Part shown: positions 1-9,085 of the stretch, piece by piece | How the letters are laid out: every line of letters begins with the position of its first letter | How positions within the stretch are numbered: the stretch's first letter is position 1 | From: Comamonadaceae bacterium | GTDB taxonomy: Bacteria > Pseudomonadota > Gammaproteobacteria > Burkholderiales > Burkholderiaceae_C | NCBI GenBank assembly: GCA_947476285.1 | Contig: CANJPU010000019.1 | Coordinates: 1 to 64,000, forward strand | Length of the DNA stretch: 64,000 nucleotides | Direction: 5' to 3' | Program-made: the position numbers and the translations under genes | The notes under the pieces: generated by a model | Told to the model about the DNA's origin: nothing | Databases searched by the model: none | Seen by the model: only the letters and a program-made list of their open reading frames with translations

Positions 1-2
1 CG

Positions 3-209
3 CCACCGCCACCTGCCCCAGTCACAACGGTGGACTTGATTGCTGCTTTGCTGGAGGGCGACCATGCGATGGCAGCCCGGGTGGTTTCGGAGTTGGGAAC
101 CAACCCGCTGACCACCTTCGTCAGGCTGCTGCTGAAGGAAGAGGAAAAGAAGACGGCCAGCAGCAAGGGGCTAGACAACATCGTTGACGACAACCAGTGC
201 CGTCGGTGA
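3..209 (+). CDS. C-terminal end of an unidentified protein (5' truncated by window edge)
   Basis: An open frame enters from the left edge and stops with TGA at 207-209, giving 68 residues. It starts with a proline run (PPPPAP), followed by a helical, Leu/Ala-rich stretch (VDLIAALLEGDHAMAARVV) and a charged tail rich in Glu and Lys. I do not recognise the family. A perfect 9-bp hairpin follows directly, which fits the end of a transcript. The frame choice rests on the clean stop before the hairpin and on the low-complexity Pro linker; only the tail is visible, so no function is proposed. Confidence 0.45.
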   Translation, partial: PPPPAPVTTVDLIAALLEGDHAMAARVVSELGTNPLTTFVRLLLKEEEKKTASSKGLDNIVDDNQCRR

Positions 210-211
210 TC

Positions 212-232
212 CGCGCGCCTCGTAGGCGCGCG
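212..232. terminator. Hairpin between convergent genes
   Basis: Arms CGCGCGCCT (212-220) and AGGCGCGCG (224-232) pair perfectly around a 3-nt loop. The hairpin sits between the stop of the left-edge gene and the stop of the convergent glcD-like gene. No U-tract follows on either strand, so it is a possible bidirectional 3' end or stabilising structure rather than a textbook intrinsic terminator. Confidence 0.45.
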
Positions 233-244
233 ATCGTCAATGGC

Positions 245-1738
245 TCAAAATCGTGGCAGCTCGGGATGCGAGATGCGTCCGCCGCGCACCAGCATCTTTC
301 CGTACTCCGCACAGCGGTTGAGGGTGGGGATCACTTTGCCCGGGTTGAGCAGGCCCTTGGGATCGAAGGCCCGCTTGAGCGCAAACATCTGCTCGCATTC
401 CTGGGGACTGAATTGCACGCACATGGAGTTGAGTTTTTCTATGCCCACGCCGTGCTCGCCGGTTACCGTGCCACCCATCGCCACGCTGGTTTCGAGGATG
501 TCTGCGCCGAATAATTCGCAGCGACGCAATTGGTCCGCGTCGTTGGCATCGAACAAAATCAGAGGGTGCAGATTGCCGTCGCCTGCATGAAAGACATTGG
601 CGCAGGCAAGCCCGTATTTTTCCCCCATCGCCTGGATGGCCAGCAGGATGTCCGCCAGCCGTTTGCGTGGGATGGTCGAGTCCATGCACATGTAGTCGGG
701 GCTGATGCGGCCTGAGGCAGGGAAGGCGTTCTTGCGACCACTCCAAAATTTCAGCCGCTCGGCTTCGTCCTGGCTGACCGCAATAGCCGTTGCGCCAGCT
801 TGTCGCAGCACAGCGCTCATGCGGCCTATTTCTTCTTCCACTTCTTCGGGCGTGCCGTCGCTCTCGCAAAGCAGGATGGCTTGGGCGGTGAGGTCGTAGC
901 CCGCATGCACAAAGTCTTCCACCGCTGCGGTCATGGGTTTGTCCATCATTTCCAGGCCAGCCGGAATGATGCCTGCGGCGATCACGCTGGCCACTGCGTC
1001 GCCAGCTTTGCGCACATCGTCAAAGCTGGCCATGATGCAGCGCGCGAGCTGGGGCTTGGGCACCAACTTGACGGTCACTTCAGTGACGACTGCGAGCATG
1101 CCTTCGCTGCCAATGACGGCGCTGAGTAAATCGTAGCCCGCGCAGTCCAGTGCCGCGCTGCCGAACTCCACCGGCTCGCCCTCGATGGTGAAGCCGCGCA
1201 CCTTCAGCACGTTGTGCAGCGTGAGGCCGTACTTCAAGCAGTGAACGCCGCCTGAGTTTTCTGCCACATTGCCACCAATGGTGCAGGCGATCTGGCTGGA
1301 GGGGTCAGGTGCGTAATAAAGCCCGTGCGGCGCGGCGGCTTCACTGATGGCCAGGTTGCGCACTCCGCATTGAACCGTGGCGGTGCGGGCCACGGGGTCC
1401 ATCTTGAGAATGCGGTTGAACCGGGCCAGCGACAAAGTTACGCCCATGGGGTGCGGCATGGCCCCACCGGACAAGCCAGTGCCTGCGCCGCGCGCCACCA
1501 CTGGTACATCCAGCGCATGGCAGATTCGCAGTACCGACTGCACCTGGGCCAGCGTTTCGGGCAGGGCCACCACCAGCGGTCTTTGGCGGTATGCGGTCAG
1601 GCCATCGCATTCATAGGGGGTAGTGTCTTCGCTGTTCCACAGCAGTGCATCAGGCGGCAGCACAGCCAACAGGGCACGTACCACGGCAGCTTGACTTTCA
1701 GCGCGGACCGCTACGGCGGTGTCTTCGGGAGCGTTCAT
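245..1738 (-). CDS. FAD-linked oxidase, glycolate oxidase GlcD-like
   Basis: This 497-residue flavoprotein of the GlcD/D-lactate dehydrogenase type oxidises a 2-hydroxy acid with FAD. The N-terminal third carries the PCMH-type FAD-binding fold (PLVVALPETLAQVQ, then VVARGAGTGLSGG, the flavin-contacting glycine loop). The C-terminal FAD-oxidase half has the characteristic HAGDGNLHPL motif and a GEHGVG motif (TGEHGVGIEK). Length matches GlcD (about 499). No glcE or glcF partner is in the window, so it could equally be a stand-alone D-2-hydroxyacid dehydrogenase. It is transcribed in the same direction as purU, 52 bp upstream, and may share its transcript. Confidence 0.85.
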   Translation of the reverse strand: MNAPEDTAVAVRAESQAAVVRALLAVLPPDALLWNSEDTTPYECDGLTAYRQRPLVVALPETLAQVQSVLRICHALDVPVVARGAGTGLSGGAMPHPMGVTLSLARFNRILKMDPVARTATVQCGVRNLAISEAAAPHGLYYAPDPSSQIACTIGGNVAENSGGVHCLKYGLTLHNVLKVRGFTIEGEPVEFGSAALDCAGYDLLSAVIGSEGMLAVVTEVTVKLVPKPQLARCIMASFDDVRKAGDAVASVIAAGIIPAGLEMMDKPMTAAVEDFVHAGYDLTAQAILLCESDGTPEEVEEEIGRMSAVLRQAGATAIAVSQDEAERLKFWSGRKNAFPASGRISPDYMCMDSTIPRKRLADILLAIQAMGEKYGLACANVFHAGDGNLHPLILFDANDADQLRRCELFGADILETSVAMGGTVTGEHGVGIEKLNSMCVQFSPQECEQMFALKRAFDPKGLLNPGKVIPTLNRCAEYGKMLVRGGRISHPELPRF

Positions 1739-1790
1739 GCCAGCTATCTTTGCACAGCTTCACGGACGAAGGTGACAGCCGGTGGCGAGC

Positions 1791-2639
1791 TTACTTGAAA
1801 ATCACTGTCTTATGCCCGTTCTGCAGCACCCGGTGCTCGCTATGCCATTTGACGGCGCGGGCCAGCACCTGGCTTTCGGTGTCGCGGCCCATGGCGGTGA
1901 GGTCTTCCACGGTTTTGCTGTGGTCCGCTCGGGCCACGTCTTGCTCGATGATGGGGCCTTCATCCAGGGCGGCCGTCACGTAGTGTGCAGTCGCGCCAAT
2001 GAGTTTCACGCCGCGATCATGGGCCTGATAGTAGGGCTTGGCGCCCTTGAAGCTGGGCAAGAAACTGTGGTGGATATTGATCGCCCGACCGGCTAGCTTG
2101 CGGCATAGGTCGTCCGAGAGGATCTGCATGTAGCGCGCCAAGACCACCAGCTCGGCGCCTTCGGATTCGATGATCTCGTATTGCCGCGCTTCGGCCTGCG
2201 CCTTGGTGCCTGCGGTGACCGGGATATGGTGAAAGGGCACGTTGTAGCTGGCCGCCAGTTGATAGAAGTCGCGGTGGTTGGAGATGATGGCCGCGATCTC
2301 CAGAGGCAAGAGGCCGCTCTTCCAGCGAAACAGCAAGTCATTGAGGCAGTGGCCTTCACGGCTGACCAGGATGACGGTACGCATGGGCTGCTGGGTGGCG
2401 TGCAGTTTCCAGTCCATCTTGTAGGACTCAGCGAAGAACTTCAGTTGAGCCTTCAGATCCTCGAAGATGAGCTGGTCGCAGGCGAATTGCACCCGCATGA
2501 AGAAAAGCCCGGTGTCGTGGTCGTTGTACTGGGCGGCTTCCTCGATGTTGCCGCCGCGCTCCAGCAGAAAGCCTGAGACGGCATGCACGATGCCCGGCCG
2601 GTCGGGGCATGACAGGGTCAAGATGTAGACGTGATTCAT
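1791..2639 (-). CDS. purU: Formyltetrahydrofolate deformylase
   Basis: PurU hydrolyses 10-formyltetrahydrofolate to tetrahydrofolate and formate, balancing one-carbon pools. The 282-residue product begins with an ACT-type sensing domain (MNHVYILTLSCPDRPGIVHAVSG, split here only for description as residues 1-20 onward) and continues into a formyltransferase-like domain with the SFLPSFKGAKPY and GATAHYV motifs that carry the catalytic Asn/His/Asp set. The start at 2639 is preferred over an upstream in-frame ATG at 2714 because homologues begin right at the ACT strand. It is divergent from the aminotransferase gene. Confidence 0.93.
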   Translation of the reverse strand: MNHVYILTLSCPDRPGIVHAVSGFLLERGGNIEEAAQYNDHDTGLFFMRVQFACDQLIFEDLKAQLKFFAESYKMDWKLHATQQPMRTVILVSREGHCLNDLLFRWKSGLLPLEIAAIISNHRDFYQLAASYNVPFHHIPVTAGTKAQAEARQYEIIESEGAELVVLARYMQILSDDLCRKLAGRAINIHHSFLPSFKGAKPYYQAHDRGVKLIGATAHYVTAALDEGPIIEQDVARADHSKTVEDLTAMGRDTESQVLARAVKWHSEHRVLQNGHKTVIFK

Positions 2640-2763
2640 ATCGCCGCAATTGTCGCAGCGATTGGACGGCGCTTTACCGGACCCAAGGGAAGGGCGAATT
2701 TGCGGCGCTACCAAGCCAACGGTGCCAAAATGCTCCTTTGCTCTGAAGCACAGGAGTTTCGCT

Positions 2764-4098
2764 ATGGCCTACAACGATTTTTCAATGGAAAACCACTGGC
2801 TGCCGTTCACTCCGAACCGCCAGTTTCGCAAAGAACCGCGGGTGTTCGTGGGCGCAGACGGCATGCACTTCACCACGCATGACGGCCGCAAGGTCATCGA
2901 TGGGATTTCCAGCCTCTGGTGCGTGGGCGCGGGGCACCGCCGCCAGGCCATCAACGAGGCCATCAAGACACAGCTGGACACGCTGGACTATGCCACCGCA
3001 TTTCAGGTCTCCAACGACCAGGCCTTCAAGGCGGCCGAGATGATCGCCGCGATGGCGCCGGGCGATCTGAACAAAGTCTTGTTCTGTAATTCAGGGTCGG
3101 AGGCGGCCGACACCTCGTTGAAAGTGGCCCTGGCTTACCACCGCGCCCGTGGCGAAGGGCACCGCAATCTCTTCATTGGCCGAGAAAAGGGCTATCACGG
3201 CGTGGGCTTTGGCGGCATGAGTGTGGGTGGCATACCGGGCAATCGCAAGGTCTTTGGCAGCGCCTTTCTGCCGCGGGTGGACCATATGAGATTCATCCAC
3301 GATCCGGTCAACCATGCGTACATCCACAACCAGGAGCCGGTGTGGCAGGAGGACATCTTGCTGGAGTTGGAAAACCGCATCCTGCCTTTGCACGACCCGT
3401 CTAATGTGGCCGCCATCATTGTTGAACCGGTGGCTGGCAGCGCGGGCTGGTACTTGCCGCCCAAGGGTTATCTCAAGCGGCTGCGCGACATTTGCGACAA
3501 GCACGGCATCTTGCTGATCTTCGACGAGGTGATCACCGGTTTTGGCCGCATGGGCACCCATTTCGCCGCCGACTTCTACGGCGTGGTGCCTGACATGCTG
3601 AACTTCGCCAAGTGCGTGACCAACGGTGTCATTCCCTTGGGCGGCGTCATCTGTCGCGACAAACTCTACGACGCGATGATGAAGACCGATGCGCCCGAGC
3701 ATGTGGTTGAGTTTTTCCATGGCTACACCTACTCAGGCCATCCCGTTGCCTGCGCGGCAGCAGTGGCCACACTCAATCTGTTCAAGCAGGAGAACCTGTT
3801 TCAGCGCGCCGGTGAAATGGGCAAGGTGCTGGGTGACGCCATGCACGGCGCGCTCAAGGGCCTGCCCAATGTGATCGGCATCCGCAGTCTGGGCTTGGCT
3901 GCTGCGGTGGAGCTCGCACCCATTGCCGGCAGCCCAGGCAAGCGCGCCTTCGACGTATTCCTGGCGTGCTTTCGCAATGGCGCTTTGGTGCGACCCGCCG
4001 GCGATGTGCTTGTGATCGCGCCGCCCTACATCGTCGAGAAAGAGCACATCGACCAGCTGGTTAACACACTGGCGGACGCGATTTCGGCGAACGCCTGA
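2764..4098 (+). CDS. Omega-amino acid--pyruvate aminotransferase (class III)
   Basis: This 444-residue PLP-dependent class III aminotransferase most resembles beta-alanine/omega-amino acid:pyruvate transaminases, which move an amino group from a terminal amine to pyruvate. Visible signatures are the ENHWLPFTPNRQF N-terminus typical of this subgroup, the cofactor-phosphate segment NSGSEAADTSLKVA, the LLIFDEVITGFGRMG block with the PLP-contacting Asp, and the Schiff-base Lys in NFAKCVTNG. The start at 2764 is chosen over an upstream ATG because a CAGGAG ribosome site lies about 9 nt before it. The native amine donor cannot be told from sequence. Confidence 0.9.
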   Translation: MAYNDFSMENHWLPFTPNRQFRKEPRVFVGADGMHFTTHDGRKVIDGISSLWCVGAGHRRQAINEAIKTQLDTLDYATAFQVSNDQAFKAAEMIAAMAPGDLNKVLFCNSGSEAADTSLKVALAYHRARGEGHRNLFIGREKGYHGVGFGGMSVGGIPGNRKVFGSAFLPRVDHMRFIHDPVNHAYIHNQEPVWQEDILLELENRILPLHDPSNVAAIIVEPVAGSAGWYLPPKGYLKRLRDICDKHGILLIFDEVITGFGRMGTHFAADFYGVVPDMLNFAKCVTNGVIPLGGVICRDKLYDAMMKTDAPEHVVEFFHGYTYSGHPVACAAAVATLNLFKQENLFQRAGEMGKVLGDAMHGALKGLPNVIGIRSLGLAAAVELAPIAGSPGKRAFDVFLACFRNGALVRPAGDVLVIAPPYIVEKEHIDQLVNTLADAISANA

Positions 4099-4109
4099 AC
4101 CGGGCAAGC

Positions 4110-4874
4110 TCAGCGCGTCGTAGCCGGCGCGAGTTGTCGCTTGAGCAGGGCGCAATAGTCAGTTTGCGTCGGCTGGCGCGGGAACACCACGGCCCGCACT
4201 CGCGTGTCTGCGGGCAGATGCTGGGGAACGCCCAGGTCTGGATCGACGTGGCCCCCTCCGGCGATCAACACAACCGATTTGCCTTTTGTCGCCGTCTCGG
4301 TCAGGGTCAGCGCCATCCTGCGGTCGCGGGCGATCTGGATTCGGGCCATGGGGCCGACCTGGCTTTCAGGTAGCAAATTGCAGTGGCCCGCCCGTATGGC
4401 CTGTTGCTGGGCCTGCAGGGCTGGCGCGGGCAGCAATCGGTCCAGTGCTTCATCCGCCATGGCCGCACGCATGCCCGTTCGAGGCAGATTTGCGCCGAGC
4501 ACCGGTATCCCGGCCGAAACCGCAGCCATGATCGCATCGCGATAGACCGACCAGGGCCAGGCCGATTCGTTCCAGCGCAAGGCGGCCTGCACCTGAGCGT
4601 CGGACGCATCCTGGCGCAGACCGGCTGTGGATGCGCCATGCTCGGCCATCTCCAGCGCAACGGCGGCAAGTTGACCACGGGCGGCAAGGGCGGCAATGGT
4701 CTGGGCATGCCATTGCTGGTGCAATGGGGCGTCATGCTGTTCGCCCAACAAGATCAAATCCTCCGTCAGCGAGGCACCGTTTTCAAGCACAGCCAGCGGC
4801 AGAGGCGGTGGTGCCGCGCAATGGGCCAGTAAAACACTTGCCAGGGCGATGAGTCGGTGCATGCGAAAGGACAT
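4110..4874 (-). CDS. ChaN-family haem-binding lipoprotein-like protein
   Basis: The 254-residue protein has the core of the ChaN/TIKI-like family (erythromycin-esterase/TraB-related fold): ILLGEQHDAPLHQQ near the N-terminus, VALEMAEHG, PVLGANLPR and a late VVLIAGGGHVDPDLG. ChaN binds haem at the outer membrane in Campylobacter. A hydrophobic leader (LIALASVLLAHCA) ends in a Cys but with His before it, so the lipobox is imperfect. Start could be 4874 or an internal ATG at 4862. It is convergent with the aminotransferase (12 bp) and divergent from the AbrB-like gene. Confidence 0.75.
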   Translation of the reverse strand: MSFRMHRLIALASVLLAHCAAPPPLPLAVLENGASLTEDLILLGEQHDAPLHQQWHAQTIAALAARGQLAAVALEMAEHGASTAGLRQDASDAQVQAALRWNESAWPWSVYRDAIMAAVSAGIPVLGANLPRTGMRAAMADEALDRLLPAPALQAQQQAIRAGHCNLLPESQVGPMARIQIARDRRMALTLTETATKGKSVVLIAGGGHVDPDLGVPQHLPADTRVRAVVFPRQPTQTDYCALLKRQLAPATTR

Positions 4875-4900
4875 GCGGCGATACTAAGCGTTGCGGCCCC

Positions 4901-5977
4901 ATGACTTCCACCTTTCCCGTTCGCGTTGCTCTGACCTTGCTGCTGGCGCTGGCCGGCGCGCTGGTATGTGTGTGGCTGCGCACGCCCATTCCGTGGATGA
5001 TGGGCCCTTTGCTGGTGACTTCCCTGGCCTCGGTTTTGGGTCGACCCACACGCAGTTTCAGCCTTTTTCGCAATGCCGGCCAATGGATCATTGGCTGCGC
5101 GGTGGGGCTTTACTTCACCCCCGCGGTCATCTCGCTCGTCAGTGGTTTGTGGTGGGCGATTGCCTTAACCATCGCCTGGGCTTTGGGGGTAGGTTGGGGG
5201 CTGGGGCTGTGGCTCGCACGCACGAACGGCGCCTTCATGGGGGGCACGCCCGATCAGCAGCTCGCAACCGGATGCTTTTCGGGCGCGATAGGCGGCGCAT
5301 CCGAGATGACCCTGCTGGCTGAACGTGTGGGCGCGCGGGCCGATCTGGTGGCAGCCGCCCACAGTGTGCGCCTGCTGATCGTGACCCTGTCTGTGCCCTT
5401 TGCCCTGAGCCTGTCGGGTGTGCATGGGCTGGACGCAACCCTGCCTGGCCCACGCGTGGTCCACTATCCGGGCTTGCTTTTGTTGTTGGCTGTGACTGGC
5501 GGGGGCGCTTATTTGATGCAACTCACGGGCCGCGCCAACCCTTGGTTCACAGGACCCTTGATGATTGCGATGGGTTTGACTTTGGCGGGCGTTGAGTGGT
5601 CGTCGATGCCGCAGTGGTTGACCAATTGCGCTCAGCTTGTCATTGGCGTGAGTCTTGGCGTGCGGTTCTCGCCCGCTTTTGTGCGTACGGCACCGCGCTG
5701 GCTCGCCATGTCGGCGCTCAGCTCGGTGGCGACAGTATTGCTGTGCGCAGGATTTGCCGTGTTGCTGGGGCTGGCTTCAGGCCTGCACTGGTCCACCATG
5801 GTATTGGGCACCTCACCCGGTGGTATCGCCGAGATGGCAATTACCGCCAAGGTGCTGCAACTGGGCGTGCCAGTGGTGACGTCTTTCCAGATTTGTCGGG
5901 TGGTGGCGGTGCTGGTGCTGGTGGAGCCCATTTACCGGTTGAGCGTTAGGCGAAGCAAGGCTTCGGCTTCACGTTAG
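4901..5977 (+). CDS. AbrB-duplication-domain inner-membrane protein
   Basis: A 358-residue polytopic membrane protein of the family often mislabelled putative ammonia monooxygenase (PF05145, AbrB). It has two homologous halves: TPIPWMMGPLLVTSLASV in the first is echoed by NPWFTGPLMIAMGLTLAG in the second, and a TSPGGIAEMAITAK motif resembles the SGAIGGASEMTLLAE of the first half. About ten hydrophobic segments are visible. The function is unproven; transport or membrane regulation has been suggested. Only 26 bp separate it from the divergent ChaN-like gene, so promoters must overlap coding sequence. Confidence 0.82.
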   Translation: MTSTFPVRVALTLLLALAGALVCVWLRTPIPWMMGPLLVTSLASVLGRPTRSFSLFRNAGQWIIGCAVGLYFTPAVISLVSGLWWAIALTIAWALGVGWGLGLWLARTNGAFMGGTPDQQLATGCFSGAIGGASEMTLLAERVGARADLVAAAHSVRLLIVTLSVPFALSLSGVHGLDATLPGPRVVHYPGLLLLLAVTGGGAYLMQLTGRANPWFTGPLMIAMGLTLAGVEWSSMPQWLTNCAQLVIGVSLGVRFSPAFVRTAPRWLAMSALSSVATVLLCAGFAVLLGLASGLHWSTMVLGTSPGGIAEMAITAKVLQLGVPVVTSFQICRVVAVLVLVEPIYRLSVRRSKASASR

Positions 5978-6000
5978 CGTCCGGGCCTTGCCCCCCGCAC

Positions 6001-6273
6001 TCAGTGCATGACAAGAGGGTTTTGCGCCAGCTCGGCGTAGCCGCCCAGAGTTTCCTCGACCTCTTCCTGGGTGGGGGTCTTTAGCTGCCAGGTGTTGATT
6101 TGGCGCTGGAAAGCTTCCGCCCAGGAGCCGTCCAGGTAGACCTCCTTGTTGGAGCGCTTGTCGACGATCTCGAAGCCGTGGCGCGCAATTTGCGGGGCCG
6201 ACTCCCCCTGCACGGGTTCATTAGCCTGCATGTGCACGACGACAAACGAGTCTGAGTCATAGAGCATTTGCAT
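6001..6273 (-). CDS. DUF3567 family protein
   Basis: This 90-residue acidic protein matches the betaproteobacterial DUF3567 family: it begins MQMLYDSDSFVVVHMQA, has RHGFEIVDKRSNKEVYLDG in the centre and ends in an acidic helix. An in-frame extension to 6390 exists, but the start at 6273 is right because AAAGGA lies 7 nt upstream and homologues begin there. Function is unknown. The gene is transcribed after the DUF3108 gene, 95 bp away. Confidence 0.8.
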   Translation of the reverse strand: MQMLYDSDSFVVVHMQANEPVQGESAPQIARHGFEIVDKRSNKEVYLDGSWAEAFQRQINTWQLKTPTQEEVEETLGGYAELAQNPLVMH

Positions 6274-6368
6274 GTGGGTATCCTTTGCAACTCTATCTAG
6301 CAACGTTTGAGCCAGTTTCAAGGAGGACCGGAAAAACGAGAGGGCAGATTTATTTTTTGCGCGGGCTA

Positions 6369-7337
6369 TCACTTTTCTGTGGAGGACCACTGCTGGTCGA
6401 CCCAGTCGCCGTTCGGGTTTGTCAGGCGCAAGCGCACCGGCAGATATTCCATGCCCGGAGCCAGCCAGAGCTCGATTTTCTGGTCGAACTCGCGACGCGG
6501 GTTGCGAATGATCTTGAGTGTCGCGAGACTGCCGCCTGGCAGTTTGAGTTGTTCAGCGCCATGGATGGTGAATAGCCATTCCTCGGCGCCGCGAGTCCCG
6601 GCTGTTTGGATCTCAATGGTGCTTGCGGCGGGAAACCGGGTGGGCGCGGCCGCCATCATGGCGCCAAGCTGGAGCATCACACTCAGGCGGTCCTGTGCGC
6701 CTGGCTCCAACTGCGCGTCGGGCTGATTGCTGCTGAAGCTGATCATGCCCTTGTCGCGCTGAAAATGGGTGGCCTCTTCGTTGCGTGCCTTTTCCGAGAA
6801 GCGAATTGGAGCAAGCCCCTGTGCCGTGATGCGCCCGGTGCTGCGCTGAGTGCGGGTTGGCACAAAGGGCGCACTGACTTCCAGCTTGGCCTCATAGTCA
6901 TTCCCGTCGTGCCGCAAGAGCAGCTCACCACTTCCGTCAAGAGTCAGGCCTCGAGCGCGTGCCACAACTTCGTAGTGCAGTCGCACTGATCCGGCGACTT
7001 TTGCTTGTATCGTGGGCTGTGTGCTCGCCGGGCGCGCGGCAGCCGCCTGGGCATGCATCGTCGGGCTTTCAGCGGACACTGCCACCAGCGCGGTGGTGAC
7101 CGATTCCTGGGCCGGCGCAGCCGAGCGCTCTCGAACTTGGTGAACCTTGTCGGCCTCGAGTGCGGGCTGGGGGCGGGTCTGTGGCGGCGCCGTGGTGATG
7201 GTGCGGGTATTCATGGCGCGCACGGACAGTGGCTGCGCTGGCCGCTTTGCCTCGGGCCAACCCAGCAGCATCAGCAGATGAGCGGTCAGCACGCCAACTG
7301 CGAGCAAGAGCAAACGGACGCGGTGGCTGCGACCCAT
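6369..7337 (-). CDS. DUF3108 domain periplasmic protein
   Basis: The 322-residue product has a membrane anchor or signal helix (RLLLLAVGVLTAHLLMLLGW), a low-complexity Pro/Thr/Ala linker of about 90 residues, then a beta-rich DUF3108 domain (VRLHYEVVARARGLTLDGSGELLLRHDGNDY region through PVRLRLTNPNGDWVDQ). DUF3108 proteins are thought to sit in the cell envelope; no activity is established. The start at 7337 is chosen because it places the hydrophobic helix at the N-terminus. The in-frame ATG at 7403 would add 22 unlikely residues. Confidence 0.75.
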   Translation of the reverse strand: MGRSHRVRLLLLAVGVLTAHLLMLLGWPEAKRPAQPLSVRAMNTRTITTAPPQTRPQPALEADKVHQVRERSAAPAQESVTTALVAVSAESPTMHAQAAAARPASTQPTIQAKVAGSVRLHYEVVARARGLTLDGSGELLLRHDGNDYEAKLEVSAPFVPTRTQRSTGRITAQGLAPIRFSEKARNEEATHFQRDKGMISFSSNQPDAQLEPGAQDRLSVMLQLGAMMAAAPTRFPAASTIEIQTAGTRGAEEWLFTIHGAEQLKLPGGSLATLKIIRNPRREFDQKIELWLAPGMEYLPVRLRLTNPNGDWVDQQWSSTEK

Positions 7338-7479
7338 CAGACCGACCTGACAGCCATGCGAGGCGTTGCGCTGATGGCGGCTGTTCTTGCTGCCGGTGCA
7401 CAATTGCGATCAGATTTCTTCATTTGGCTCGGCGGATTTCGCCGCACTCTAACGCATTTCACCCCATTGGGGCATTTTC

Positions 7480-8493
7480 ATGAAGCTTGCAAGCTACAAG
7501 GACGGCTCACGCGACGGTCAGCTCGTGGTGGTCTCGCGTGACCTGGGCACGGCCCATTATGCGACCGGCATCGCCGACCGGATGCAGCAGGTGCTGGATG
7601 ACTGGGGCTTTCTCTCGCCGCAATTACAGGATTTGTATCAGACGCTCAACCACGGCAAGGCCCGCCATGCATTTGCCTTTGATCCGGCCATGTGCATGGC
7701 GCCCTTGCCCAGGGCCTATCAGTGGGCCGATGGGTCTGCTTATATCAACCATGTGGAGCTGGTGCGCGCGGCGCGCGGTAGTGAGGTGCCAGAGAGCTTC
7801 TACGCCGACCCGTTGATGTACCAAGGTGGGAGCGATGATTTTCTAGGGCCTTGCGATGATGTGGCGGTGCCTAGTGAAGAGTACGGCATCGACTTCGAGG
7901 CAGAGATGGCGGTGATCACTGGCGACGTGCCAATGCAGGCGTCGCCAGAGCAGGCGCTGGACGGCATACGGCTTTTGATGATCGCCAATGACGTGTCCTT
8001 GCGCAACCTGATCCCCGCCGAGCTGGCCAAAGGATTTGGTTTTTTCCAGAGCAAGCCGGCGACTGCATTTGGCCCGGTTGCGGTGAGTGTGGACGAGCTG
8101 GGCGAGGCCTGGGACCAGGGACGTGTGCACCTCACACTGCAAAGCACGTGGAACGGCCGTAAGGTGGGCATGTGCGATGCCGGCGAAGAGATGAGTTTTC
8201 ATTTCGGGCAACTGATTTCTCACATGTGCAAGACGCGCAATGTGCGTGCCGGCAGCATCGTTGGTTCGGGCACGGTCAGCAACAAGGGCGTGCCCCGCGC
8301 CGACGGTGGGATCGAATGGCCCAAGGGCTATAGCTGCATCGCAGAAAAGCGCGCTATCGAAACCATCCTGGACGGTAAGCCTTCCACCGAGTTCATGAAA
8401 TTCGGCGACACCATTCGCATTGAAATGAAGGGCCGTGACGGGCAGAGCGTCTTCGGCGCCATCGATCAAAAGATTGTCCCCGTTGCGGCGTAA
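7480..8493 (+). CDS. Fumarylacetoacetate hydrolase family protein
   Basis: A 337-residue FAH-family enzyme that cleaves or isomerises beta-diketo acids using a bound divalent metal. It begins MKLASYKDGSRDGQ (the MKL-type N-terminal FAH domain) and shows the metal-binding set EYGIDFEAEMAVI (Glu residues), the later Asp/Asn motif IANDVSLRN and the GSIVGSGTVSNKG active-site strand. It is similar to stand-alone fumarylacetoacetate hydrolases of aromatic degradation, but no neighbouring homogentisate genes occur, so the substrate is open. Its last 28 bp overlap the convergent gene at 8466. Confidence 0.86.
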   Translation: MKLASYKDGSRDGQLVVVSRDLGTAHYATGIADRMQQVLDDWGFLSPQLQDLYQTLNHGKARHAFAFDPAMCMAPLPRAYQWADGSAYINHVELVRAARGSEVPESFYADPLMYQGGSDDFLGPCDDVAVPSEEYGIDFEAEMAVITGDVPMQASPEQALDGIRLLMIANDVSLRNLIPAELAKGFGFFQSKPATAFGPVAVSVDELGEAWDQGRVHLTLQSTWNGRKVGMCDAGEEMSFHFGQLISHMCKTRNVRAGSIVGSGTVSNKGVPRADGGIEWPKGYSCIAEKRAIETILDGKPSTEFMKFGDTIRIEMKGRDGQSVFGAIDQKIVPVAA

Positions 8494-8879
8494 TAGATCA
8501 TCGATCTGCCGCCACTGCGGCGCAGCGTGATGCGTGCACCGTTGTCCAGGTCAATACCCAGCAAGTGTCGATCCAGCGACAAGGCTGAGTTGCGCGTACT
8601 GATCTGTGCTTCCAGGCGGCCGGCGTGAGGGGCTGGGTGACCGTGGGCCAGCTTGGGAGCGTTCAAGGCTTGCGGCTTGCTCCAGGAGGTGGGATCGACC
8701 GGGTGTTGGACGCGCGGGCCAAGGCGCAAGGGTGGCACGAGGGCGTTTGCGCCGTGTTCATTGTCCACGGCCTGGGCGTTAAAGGCTGCTAGAGCCAAGA
8801 GCAGGGCAGAGGCAGAGCCAGCCCAGCGGCGGCCTCTGCCAAGCGACCGACAGCTCAAACCAAGGGGTTTCCTGGTCAT
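8466..8879 (-). CDS. Hypothetical secreted protein
   Basis: The 137-residue product has an Arg-rich start followed by a signal-like helix (GSASALLLALAAFNAQA with an AQA cleavage-type site), then a short soluble part ending with GIDLDNGARITLRRSGG. I do not recognise a family. Start 8879 is preferred over 8921 because it puts the signal near the N-terminus. The 3' end overlaps the FAH gene by 28 bp on the opposite strand, which is unusual but short. The 206 bp upstream, to 9085, show no gene. Confidence 0.5.
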   Translation of the reverse strand: MTRKPLGLSCRSLGRGRRWAGSASALLLALAAFNAQAVDNEHGANALVPPLRLGPRVQHPVDPTSWSKPQALNAPKLAHGHPAPHAGRLEAQISTRNSALSLDRHLLGIDLDNGARITLRRSGGRSMIYYAATGTIF

Positions 8880-9085
8880 TGATGCGCTCCTACTGGCCCG
8901 CCCGCACAATCTGCAAGCCAACGCGGTGTCAGCAGTATGCGAACTGCCTTGGCTGGGTGGCAGTCATGAGCGCGAATGGGCTGCGTCGCGGAACAGGTCG
9001 GCACCATATCGCCACGAAGTGATCGCAATCGCGCAAGACACGCAAGAAAAGCTGCTCAACGGCAAACGCCGGCTTGTTGCTAGGT